NCBI GenBank assembly: GCA_949775045.1
Contig: OX459100.1
Location: 2,539,436-2,603,435, forward strand
Source: Metridium senile
Taxonomy: Eukaryota; Cnidaria; Anthozoa; Actiniaria; Metridiidae
Reading direction: 5' to 3'
Length of the DNA stretch: 64,000 nucleotides
In this document: piece by piece, positions 1 to 9,343 of the stretch
Numbering within the stretch: position 1 is the stretch's first letter
Layout of the letters: the number at the start of each line of letters is the position of its first letter
The notes under the pieces: model-generated
The model's database searches: none
What the model was told of the DNA's origin: nothing
What the model saw: only the letters and a program-made list of their open reading frames with translations
Program-made: the position numbers and the translations under genes

Positions 1-1617
1 GGCGTTTCCTAAACTTCCGTAAGCACTTCCTTCTCCCTGTCTGTCACCTATCTCCGTAGCGATGCTAAGATTCTTTTCGTGATATTTAATTGCCTCGTGG
101 TATTTACCTAATGATTCATAGGCGTTTCCTAAACTTCCGTAAGCACTTCCTTCTCCCTGTCTGTCACCTATCTCCGTAGCGATGCTAAGATTCTTTTCGT
201 GATATTTAATTGCCTCGTCGTATTTGCCTAATGACTGATAGGCGTTTCCTAAACTGCCGTAAGCACGTCCTTCTCCTTGTCTATTACATATCTCCGTAGC
301 GATGCTAAGACTCTTTTCGTGATATTCAATTGCCTCGTGGTATTTGCCTAATGAATGATAGGCGTTTCCTAAACTGCCGTTAGCAGTTCCTTCTGCCTGT
401 CTGTCACCTATCTCCGTAGCGATGCTAAGAATCTTTTCGAGATATTTAATTGCCTCGTGGTATTTGCCTAATGACCGATAGGTGCTTCCTAAACGGCCGT
501 AAGATGTTCCTTCTCCCTGTCTGTCACCTATCTCCGTAGCGATGCTAAGACTCTTTTCGTAATATTCAATTGCCTCGTGGTATTTGCCTAATGACTGATA
601 GGCGTTTCCTAAACTGCTGTAAGCACTTCCTTCTCCCTGTCTATTACATATCTCCGTAGCGATGCTAAGACTCTTTTCGTGATATTCAATTGCCTCGTGG
701 TATTTGCCTAATAACTGATAGCATTGTCCTAAACTTCCGTAAGCATTTCCTTCTCCCTGTCTATTACATAACTCCGTAGCGATGATAACATGCTTTCGGT
801 GATATTTTATTGCCTCGTGGTATTTGCCTAATGACTGATAGGCGTTTCCTAAACTTCCGTAAGCATTTCCTTTTCCCTGTCTATTACATATCTCCGTAGC
901 GATGCTAAGACTCTTTTCGTAATATTTAATTGCCTCGTGGTATTTGCCTAATGTCTGATAGGCGTTTCCTAAATTTCCATAAGCATATCCTTCTCCCTGT
1001 CTGTCACCTATCTCCGTAGCGATGCTAAGAATCTTTTCGTGATATTTAATTGCCTCGTGGTATTTGCCTAATGACTGATAGGCGTTTCCTAAACTTCCAT
1101 AAGCATATCCTTCACCCTGTCTGTCACCTATCTCCGTAGCGATGCTAAGAAGCTTTTCGTGATATTTAATTGCCTCGTGGTATTTGCCTAATGACTGATA
1201 GGCGTTTCCTAAACTTCCATAAGCATATCCTTCTCCCTGTCTGTCACCTCTCTCCGTAGTGATGCTAAGACTCTTTTCGTAATATTTAATTGCCTCGTGG
1301 TATTTGCCTAATGACAGATAGGCGTTTCCTAAACTGCGGTAAGCACTTCCTGCCTGTCTGTCACCTTTCTCTATGGCGATGCTAAGATACTGTTCGTAAT
1401 ATTTAATTGCCTCTTGGTATTTGCCGAATGACTCATATGAATTTCCTAATAGTGCATAAATGATTCTCTTAGTTTCGTTGTCACGTAGAAAAAGAGCCAT
1501 CACCAAGCATTCTTCTAATAGGCAGATTATTTCTTCATTTGTCAAACCAGTAAGGTAACCATAATGTACATACAGCACACAAACTCTAATGAAGAGCATG
1601 ACTTCCTGAATCTCCAT
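1..1617 (-). CDS. TPR-repeat protein, 5' part (runs off left edge)
   Basis: The minus strand is open for 539 codons from an ATG at 1617 to base 1, with an in-frame TAA five codons upstream. After about 60 unique residues (MEIQEVMLF..., then a helical LTNEEIICLLEE segment) come twelve tandem 40-residue tetratricopeptide repeats, exactly 120 bp each, with core SLGNAYQSLGKYHEAI and a second helix around EKSLSIATEIGDRQGEG. The repeat nearest the start (about 1321-1437) is 3 bp short, which costs one residue and keeps frame. TPR solenoids bind protein partners. Arrays of this TPR_12-like type occur in the TPR28-like and TPR-CHAT proteins that are abundant in corals. No effector domain is visible because the 3' part is outside the window. 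The start could instead be the ATG at 1500 or lie in an unseen upstream exon. It is not the missing front of the CHAT gene at 19100-21820, because it lies downstream of that gene's stop codon. Confidence 0.85.
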   Translation of the reverse strand, partial: MEIQEVMLFIRVCVLYVHYGYLTGLTNEEIICLLEECLVMALFLRDNETKRIIYALLGNSYESFGKYQEAIKYYEQYLSIAIEKGDRQAGSAYRSLGNAYLSLGKYHEAIKYYEKSLSITTERGDRQGEGYAYGSLGNAYQSLGKYHEAIKYHEKLLSIATEIGDRQGEGYAYGSLGNAYQSLGKYHEAIKYHEKILSIATEIGDRQGEGYAYGNLGNAYQTLGKYHEAIKYYEKSLSIATEICNRQGKGNAYGSLGNAYQSLGKYHEAIKYHRKHVIIATELCNRQGEGNAYGSLGQCYQLLGKYHEAIEYHEKSLSIATEICNRQGEGSAYSSLGNAYQSLGKYHEAIEYYEKSLSIATEIGDRQGEGTSYGRLGSTYRSLGKYHEAIKYLEKILSIATEIGDRQAEGTANGSLGNAYHSLGKYHEAIEYHEKSLSIATEICNRQGEGRAYGSLGNAYQSLGKYDEAIKYHEKNLSIATEIGDRQGEGSAYGSLGNAYESLGKYHEAIKYHEKNLSIATEIGDRQGEGSAYGSLGNA

Positions 1618-3436
1618 TGTGGTGGTAGTTTAATTGCAATCACAACTTGGTTGTTTCAGTTCATACTAAAGAAAAACAGTAAACACATTTTAAAAACACG
1701 ATATTCTGAAGTAGACAACATCTGGCAAAGAACTGGTGTGTGTACCAAAAGTTGCCAGTTTCTTTAAATCCGGTAGAATTATAGTCATTCATGCAACACA
1801 ATTACCAAAAACGACGGACGGGAGAAAAATCAACTTAATTGGAATAAATCAAATTTATTGAACATAATACATACATTTAACCTTTACTACGAATTTGTGT
1901 TTGAGAATAGATATATTTAACTAGAGGGTCTTTTCTAGAAAAGACATGTTCAGCAATGAGAGACCAGAATGCAATGGCAATTTCAATATACAATTGGGGT
2001 TTGAAGTTCAAAAATTTAATTTAATTTAATCAACAGCTCTTGCGCATTTCGCGAGCCTCAATGCGCTGAAAAAAAAAAGAAACTAAAAAGAAACGTACAC
2101 TTATGCTCGATGATCTGTTTAACAAATTGAACAGTTTACCGTGCTCCGTTCAGTTATATAGCATAATGAAAGGGACAAAAGCACTTCTCTCAGCTCTATA
2201 ATTTCTGAGTGCTTTATAACTGAACGCATCACGGAAAAGACTGTTCTATTGTTAATCAGATCATTTTGCATTTCTGTAAGTTTCTGAACTTCTAAGACTG
2301 CTCTATTTGCTTTTTTACATTTGCTCATTTCTTTTACTAAAATTGTTGATTTTTTTAGATTAATTAGCTGATCTCTTTTTGAAATTCTAACTAACATTCG
2401 GGTGAGTTTTCCTAGCGCTGGATGCTAGCCTTTTTCGATAAAAGTGATGTTACAAAAGTTACAACAAAATAGCTACATATTAAATAATGGCTACTAAACC
2501 CCAATATTATTTTGAAGAACTTCGAAAAACAAAAGCCGTTGTGATTACTCACTGGTATGTCATTTCATGGTAGATGACAGAAAATGACTTATCATGTTTG
2601 CTAAAAAGTAAAAACAGTGAAAACACAAAAAAAAGCAACTAAAAATTCAATGAATGTATTTCGACAATATCTCAAAGAAAGACAATATTTGGAAGATGAG
2701 CTTGTTACTTCGAAGGAAAGCTTGCAGAGGTGTTGAGAAAATTCTACGCAGAAGCAAGAAAGAAGAATGGCGAACTGTACACAAAAGCTTTGCTCGTCGG
2801 CATCCGATTTTAAAATGATAAACCAATTATTGAACTCGGTTATCACAAAATATCGCGATTTGTCAGTGTCTCGCTATCAGTTATTTGCCTCTGCCGAGTA
2901 CGGTAGCTCGATATTTTGCTCAACCTTGTCCAATAATTGCTTATTTATAAACATTACGTAAAGTACACGGAAAACAAATCCGGCTTTATCTCGCGTTGAG
3001 ATTTTAGAATATTCACCCCATTTGGGGAGTTACCTGCCCCGCAGTTTTTAACCGATCGGCAAACAAACTAGTCAAACCGGTAGCCATAGTATTGAACTGC
3101 AAAAACGTGTTTCTATTTTTTGATTTATTGTTTTGATCAAAAGTTATGATTGATAAACAATAAGAAACCCTACAAATTTAATACCTTTACTTTGAAAATT
3201 AACAAACAAAATAACCAAGCGCTGAATAAAAAAATTAGGCACGCTATTTTCATTCGGCATGTTAAGATTCTGTTTAGCGATCAATCAAATCTGCACAATA
3301 GAAACTGCGTGGCAGTTTAATAACTCTTTGATCTCAGGGAGTCGTATCGCGGGAAACTCATAATAACTTCAAAGCTTTTTTTTATTTTCACAAATTCGAT
3401 TGCAATATCGACATCTTTGTTCTCTTAGCTTTAAGA
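1618..3436. other. AT-rich intergenic stretch, no gene recognised
   Basis: No supportable gene. The only structure is an imperfect inverted repeat at about 2130-2245, with arms around CCGTGCTCCGTTCAGTTATA and its complement. A 92-codon minus frame across it (2119-2397) has no recognisable similarity. Confidence 0.5.
2130..2245. repeat. Imperfect inverted repeat
   Basis: Left arm at 2139-2162 and right arm at 2211-2234 are near-complementary (CCGTG...TTCAGTTATATAGC against GCTTTATAACTGAA...CACGG). It is probably a decayed foldback element. Confidence 0.5.
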
Positions 3437-3772
3437 ATACAGTATGTGTGTGCAATTCCGGACGGTTTGTAGATAAATTGCCTTATCTTGATAATATAAG
3501 ACAGAACGCTTATCATTCGTTAAATGCATTGTTTAAGAAATATCTTTTCCCGGAGATGAGGTAACATCTGATAAAGATTTATATAAAGTATTGGTCAATT
3601 TTAGCGATTAATAAAAATGTTATGGATATATTTGTAAAGTAGTTTGAGTATTGCAATTTCGGACAGTTGTGTGCAAAGCCGGACAATATTAAAGTAGGTT
3701 CTGTTTAGTCAATTCTTTGAAGTTATTGCCTAATTTTCGAATGCTTATGATAGATTTTCTATTTCCACAGTT

Positions 3773-4646
3773 TTTTTTTTTTTTAATACTTTTATTACAA
3801 ACACATATACTTTTTACAATAACAACCAACTAAGATTTAATTATTTACAATTAATGAGTAACATACTAGGTGTGTTACACTAGATGATGTTTTGGTACTA
3901 AGATTTAATTATTTACAATTAATGAGTAACATACTAGGTGTGTTACACTAGATGATTTTTTAATACTAAGCTTTTATTATTTACAATTAATGAGTAACAT
4001 ACTAGGTGTGTTACACTAGATTTTTTTATTTACAAATATTATTACAGTACATATGTCAACATAAAAAAGAAAACAAAATTACAATAAATCAATAACTTAG
4101 TCTGCAGATATGATTAATTAATTTGAATTGCTGTTATTAGTTTTTCCCATTTTTTATTATGGCTATCTATTTTATTCTTATTTGCAGCCACTCTTCGTTC
4201 TATTTTTTCATATTGTTTTAATAAGTTTTTAAAACAATCTAAAAACGGTGGTTTTTGTTTTTCTCTTTGTTTGTAAATTGAATATTTATATAATAATATG
4301 ATAAAGTTGTCAGTTATATCATCTACTCCCAATATTATATTCTCTTTATTTGAGCTTGGTAGTGCAATATCATATTGTTCAAGCCAAGAGCGTATTCCAA
4401 AATAATAATTTTTTGCTTCGATGCATTCCACAAATAGATGGTCTATTGTTTCTAGATTCGTATGGCAAAGAGAACAAGTAGGATCTTCACTTATTTTAAA
4501 ACGGTGTAAGTCTCGATTTAAATAGAGGATATTGTTGAGTATCTTGTATTGGAACATTCTAAGATATGAATCTATAGTAGTGGTATATATTCTTCTATAG
4601 ATTTTAATCCAATCGAATTGTCCATTAGTATTAGTAATTCGCTTTT
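3773..4646 (-). mobile_element. 5'-truncated LINE with 18-bp target-site duplication
   Basis: Identical 18-bp direct repeats, TTTTCTATTTCCACAGTT, lie at 3755-3772 and 4647-4664. A T-run at 3771-3784 is the minus-strand poly(A) tail. About three copies of a ~69-bp tandem repeat (3829-4020) form the 3' UTR. This is the signature of target-primed insertion. It landed inside the transposon at 3439-5338 and is therefore younger. Confidence 0.85.
4114..4557 (-). pseudogene. LINE reverse transcriptase C-terminus (zf-RVT-like)
   Basis: A 147-codon frame whose N-terminal part, FQYKILNNILYLNRDL...CSLCHTNLETIDHLFVEC, matches the zinc-binding domain found just after the reverse transcriptase of L1-like plant and animal LINEs (C-x2-C-x7-H-x4-C). 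The polymerase domain is missing because the copy is 5'-truncated, so the ORF is a remnant. The tail is lysine- and asparagine-rich and ends at the natural stop before the 3' UTR repeats. Confidence 0.8.
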
Positions 4647-5442
4647 TTTTCTATTTCCACAGTTAAATGTGAGATTAAAGCATAAATTTGTGTTAATTAA
4701 ATCATGAATTATGTTGCTTGATTATTAAATACGTTTGAGCACTAAAGTATTTCACACAGGAGTAATTGCACTCGTGCGCTGGATTCTGCAAATGAATATA
4801 AATGTCATCCAAAAGATAACATTTGTTTGCAAAATCAACCTGCAGTTGAATTGTATATTTGTAAGCGACATTTTAACCTATAATTCAAAGTTACGGGTGA
4901 TTATTTAACTTGTTTATTTTATCGTCCGGAATTGCACATACCTTAGTGGATTTTAGTAGTATTTCTAAAACCGTCTCCTACACTTATTTTAAACTTTTAA
5001 AAACTTTTCTTTTCACACAAGATAACACATTGTTTGCAATTGAAAACCTATTAAATATCTTGGCGTTATCATTTGAGTCTGCAGAATAATAACCATTTTA
5101 AGTTTAACATGTAATTCAAAGCGCGTTAAAAACTGACTTATTGCGAATTTGCATATTTACATGCCATGACCAATCGCTTTTTTCCTCTCTGAAAATAATT
5201 CGATTGTCACAAAAACTTCTTACACAATAGAAAACAAACAAATGCGTAATTCTATAATGTTGTTTTCATTTGTAAACAAATTAGATCGCTTTTCTAACGC
5301 ATAAATGCCAAAGTGTCCGGATTTGCACACACATACTGTATATATACTTTATTACGAATATTTTAAAAGCAAAATCTGTACGCACTACGCGACTTTCAAA
5401 AAGACATATCGATTTTGTCCCCTGATACCTTATTGTCACCAC

Positions 5443-5471
5443 CATTATTATTATTATTATTATTATTATTG
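5443..5471. repeat. (ATT)n microsatellite
   Basis: About nine ATT units just before the 3' side of the minus-strand LINE fragment at 5500-6540. It may be that element's simple-repeat tail. Confidence 0.8.
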
Positions 5472-5499
5472 TATCGTTTATTGAAACTTTTCTTGGTTT

Positions 5500-6540
5500 A
5501 CATGTAATGAGTATTGCGGAAATTTTCTAGGCAATATTCAGTTTTGGTGCCGATTACAACAGTGTTAACTTATGAACGGGTATATAAGGCCTTCACGATT
5601 TCACAATTTTGCGAAATTAACCATATCTGGCACTTTTTGGCTAGTTGGTTTACTTTTTCGAGTCCTATTTTACTTAGCTCAGTTACTAGTTGTTTTTGGT
5701 AGCCTGCTAGGAAGTCTAGGACGACGTTTACTTGCACTACGTTATAGTTAGGATAGAGTCTCTTTAATCCTGTTCTTAAGTCTATATACTTTTCTGTTTT
5801 CTGAAGATCTCTTTCAGTTATGCGACCGATGTTGCATACGGTTCCTTCGATGATCAGCCACGTCTTGGTCTTCTTGTCCATTATTGTAATGTCTGGTTTG
5901 TTTGCGCCATGTTTTGGGGCAATGTCTAGATGTATTGGGATGTTCCACAGTATTTTGGCTTCGTCATTTTCTATGCAGCTTTTTGGGAGTGATTGTTTGT
6001 GCCACGGTGTATTGTCGTCTTGTTCTGTAAACCCAAAATGTGATAGGATTTGATGGTAAACAGGGCGAAGCATACGGTCATGCCTTGATACCTGAGCAGT
6101 TTGAGAATAGGTGTGGAATTGTTTCTTCTTTTTGATGGCATAGTCTGCAGATTAGATCGCCTTCTCTATTGTTTAGTTTCTTTCGTTGGTAAGTCTTTGT
6201 TGTTATTAGTTGTTGAAGGATACTGGTATACACACTGTAGACAACATCAGGGATGTTTTTCCATATCTTGTTTATATTGTAGCTTTCTTTCTCTAGATCT
6301 TGGTCATTCCATTGCGCAGTAAGGTACTGTCCGACCCACGGTTGTTGCTTTACCTCCTCCTCCAGTTTCTTCTCTGTTTCTTTCCTAAGTATTGATATTT
6401 AATATATCTTGGCTGGCATTTAGATACCTCTGCACTAGCTCTACTTGAAGTGATGGTGGTTGTTTTTTCTTTGGAGTCATATTTTATGTCCAGGTTGAGC
6501 CGGGTGATCTCACATGTGAATAAAGCTAGCATGAGAGATC
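5500..6540 (-). pseudogene. LINE fragment with CCHC and restriction-like endonuclease domains
   Basis: Read leftwards from about 6540, broken frames give a conserved C-terminal region of a retrotransposon polyprotein. There is a segment with YIKYQYLGKKQRRNW, a zinc knuckle CRLCHQKEETIPHLFSNC (C-x2-C-x7-H-x4-C, around 6110-6165), then a 167-codon frame (5570-6073) with KPDITIMDKKTKTWLIIEGT. The PD...(x)n...E-G-T pattern is the core of the restriction-like endonuclease that R2/NeSL-type LINEs carry after the zinc knuckle. A frameshift near 6095 separates knuckle and endonuclease, so the copy is dead. The polymerase domain is absent. Assignment to the R2/NeSL side is by motif order only. Confidence 0.7.
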
Positions 6541-7263
6541 TTTAGGAATCAGCAATTTGATAAAATATCTCTCCTACTAAGCCATATTTGGAAGTTATGA
6601 CTTTACAAAAACATGACAAACGCAAAATTTTCTTAGTAGGAGAGAGTGGCTTGACACTTAATAAAAAGATAAAAGATAAAAAATAGGGCTATCCCCTTTC
6701 AATTTTTTACAGAATTTCCCAGCATGCAATGCAGGAATAATTAGTATTTAGCCTTATAGAATAAAGGAGCATTTAATTTAATAACACACAACATATTAAA
6801 GATATCTGAATTTATGCTTGATTTCCTGATTCCTTAGCATGAGTCGGTCACAAATATGAGTGGGGGGTTGTGAAAATGTTTTCGATGGATGGATTTAAGG
6901 GGTATTTTAAGGAAATTCGTCGCCATTCCCCCTACTAAAAGGAGGTTGTTTTTTTAAAGCATCTTATAGGAGTCACAGGGAGACACTGAGTTTCTTTGCC
7001 AAAGTATAGTTAGTCAATAAATTTATTGGGTCTACATGTTTTGGTCAAAATATCGCTTCGGCATGATGCGAGCAAAGCCCGAAGAAAAATTGAAATTGAA
7101 ATAACCTCCCCTGGAATTCATTTTCAAGGAGTAATAACCCACAAATTTGAACTCAGCATCCAAACTTACATAGGAATAGTCAGTTTTCTAAGTTCTAGAT
7201 ATGTGGCAATATTCAAACATGAATTAATCAATGACTGTATTATATCTATATTAGCCTTATCGA
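6541..7263. other. Gene-free stretch
   Basis: No gene or structured repeat is recognised. The plus-strand ORF that starts at 7026 is open only because it reads into the microsatellite that follows. Confidence 0.5.
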
Positions 7264-7404
<141 letters not shown>

Positions 7405-7599
7405 ACGACAAGCTTAGGCCAAGAGAAAAATTCTAAGCAGGAGTCCTTAAATCCCTTTAAAAACGTGTGTCTATGGTGTGAAGATTAAATCATTAATGCA
7501 AGTGATGACTAAATACTCCTGTCAACGGCATATGTTTTTTTCTAAATATATAAACTTGAGCAAAGTATAATAACGTTTTACAATGTGACTGATTTATCA

Positions 7600-7709
7600 G
7601 TAGTGTTTACAACATGAGCGGCCGTGTTGTATCGGCAGATACAATCGCAAGCCGAAGGCGCGCGATTGTATCGCCGATACAACACGGACGCGAATGTTGT
7701 AAACTACTT
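7600..7709. repeat. 110-bp palindromic element
   Basis: Outer arms AGTAGTGTTTACAACAT and ATGTTGTAAACTACTT enclose inner arms CGTGTTGTATCGGC and its complement, so the whole segment can fold into one long hairpin. Probably a foldback or miniature inverted-repeat element. Similar ACAACAC words recur near 7810-7845. Confidence 0.7.
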
Positions 7710-8051
7710 AAAAAATGTCTAGGTTAGCTCTTTCATATTTTACCAAAATTTTCAAGATTAAGATAAATTTTGCCGTAAAATTACCAGTTAAAACTTATGC
7801 AAATCAGGATATACAACACTAGTGTTGTATCAGATTTACAACACTCGTCATGGTCATGATTTCTTTTGAAAATGTCTCATTAATTATTCATGAATTTTTT
7901 AAGTTTAAATACATTCGTGAATCAGTTATTTAACTAGTTATGTATAGTTGTTATTTTTCAACAACACTGTACTTGATTACTTAAATATATACTTATTTAC
8001 AATTCTTCGGTATGTAATTAACGAATCTGCGACTTTTTGTGCGTTACCAAT

Positions 8052-8412
8052 TCAATAGTATTATTTATTATGTATCTATAAGCAAGTAGAAATAATTCTG
8101 AGAGCAGATTTACGGGCGAGACACCTAGTAACTTCTACTACTCTGCTTTCGGGCGCGTCACCTTAAAAGCAGTCAGAATTTAATTGAAATAGATAGAAAG
8201 AAAAGAAGCCTTCAATAGAATTATTTATTATGTATTTATAAGCAAGTAGAAATAATTCTGAGAGCAGATTTACGGGCGAGACACCTAGTAACTTCTACTA
8301 CTCTGCTTTCGGGCGCGTCACCTTAAAAGCAGTCAGAATTTGAAATAGATAGAAAGAAAAGAAGCCTTCAATAGTAATATATTTATTATATATGTATTTA
8401 TAAGCAAGTAGA
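8052..8412. repeat. ~160-bp direct tandem repeat, two copies plus a partial third
   Basis: Units at 8052-8211 and 8212-8367 are almost identical; the second lacks a few bases near its end. A third stops after about 45 bp. Each carries GAGCAGATTTACGGGCGAGA and ends in GAAGCCTTC. No coding content. Confidence 0.85.
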
Positions 8413-9077
8413 TATATGTTATTTAGTAGTAATATTATTAGTAGTAGTCAGTGGAGATATACAAAAATTAAGATTGTATTTCTTCGATCTTGCAAAACAT
8501 ACACCGCTTGAACACATAATAGTAATATTCTTTCAATATTTTCTGCATTGATAAAGCTTATTAATAGATTTTTAACTGACTAACTTACCCGGTCGCTCCG
8601 GCGACCAAGGTCGGAAAGGTATAATAAAGTTTACCTGCTTCATCTGGCGCTTTTGCTTTTATCTTGAAGTATATTTATTTAGTACTGGACCGACGATTCC
8701 AAAGACCGTGGAAACGTACACCATAGCCCTGTTTATTTCTCCACCGGCATTAAATGGCGCCATTTTCTAAATCAGGTTATAAGCTCGACAAGGGAACATG
8801 TACGATTTCGCTAGTAAACCGTTCTCGGAAAGTCGAATTAACGCATTTCGTCTTTGGCCAGCCACATAACTTAACTGTTAACGCGAACCAACGTTTTTCA
8901 GAGCTGAGACAACTAGAAAGAACTCTTCGTAACATTGTGTACTTAATAGCTCAGGATGACCTATTTAGTGACCTTTGAATAACGCGCGGGATACCGTCGA
9001 TATTAATACTAAACTTTGACTATATGATAGCAGTTGACAGGATCGGACGTTAAACATGACCGATGTTTTTTTATAAA
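8413..9077. other. Intergenic, one unassigned short ORF
   Basis: A 74-codon plus ORF (8754-8978) is the only open frame. It has no recognisable domain and I do not call it a gene. Confidence 0.4.
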
Positions 9078-9165
9078 TGGAAACCAGCGAGAAAACTAGT
9101 ATAGTCTAAGTCGGTGTTTGATATATACGATAGGTAATATAATGAAATTTGTAACACCGTAAAAT
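9078..9165 (-). mobile_element. Half copy of the 53640-53885 inverted-repeat element
   Basis: ACTAGTATAG...GTCGGTGTTTGATATA and TAGGTAATATAATGAAA(T/G)TTGTAACACC here match the reverse complement of 53790-53885. Only one arm is present, so this is a truncated miniature transposon. Confidence 0.7.
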
Positions 9166-9316
9166 ATTACTAAAAAATTCTGAGCAGGGTGAGCTGCAAA
9201 CATAAGTGTTGAAGTACAACAACCACAAAGTAGTGTTAGGTTACAGCTCACCCCGAGAAGCTTGACGCCTTCAAAGCGACAAAATTCATTTTATTCCTGG
9301 CTTAAGCTTGTCGTGA

Positions 9317-9343
9317 TTATTATTATTATTATTATTATTATTA
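9317..9343. repeat. (ATT)n microsatellite
   Basis: About nine ATT units abutting AAGCTTGTCGTG, the inverted counterpart of the sequence right of the 7264-7404 microsatellite. Confidence 0.8.

Larger units (their letters stand above)
3439..5338. mobile_element. TA-flanked DNA transposon, non-autonomous, split by a LINE
   Basis: The ends are inverted copies of CAGTATGTGTGTGCAA(T/A)TCCGGAC. The left end starts at 3439 after TA (3437-3438); the right end stops at 5338 before TA (5339-5340). TA target duplication and CAGT-type ends fit the Tc1/mariner/pogo supergroup. Internal echoes of the end motif (for example GTCCGGAATTGCACATA near 4924 and CAATTTCGGACAG near 3653) look like subterminal transposase sites. 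No transposase is readable. Without the 0.9 kb LINE inside, the element would be about 1.0 kb, a non-autonomous size. Confidence 0.75.

Noticed and set aside
2119..2397. 92-codon minus ORF upstream of the TPR gene, considered as its first exon
   Set aside because: It spans an inverted repeat and shows no TPR-gene N-terminal features or convincing donor.
8754..8978. 74-codon plus ORF near the 160-bp repeats
   Set aside because: No domain, no splice context, no paralogue in the window.
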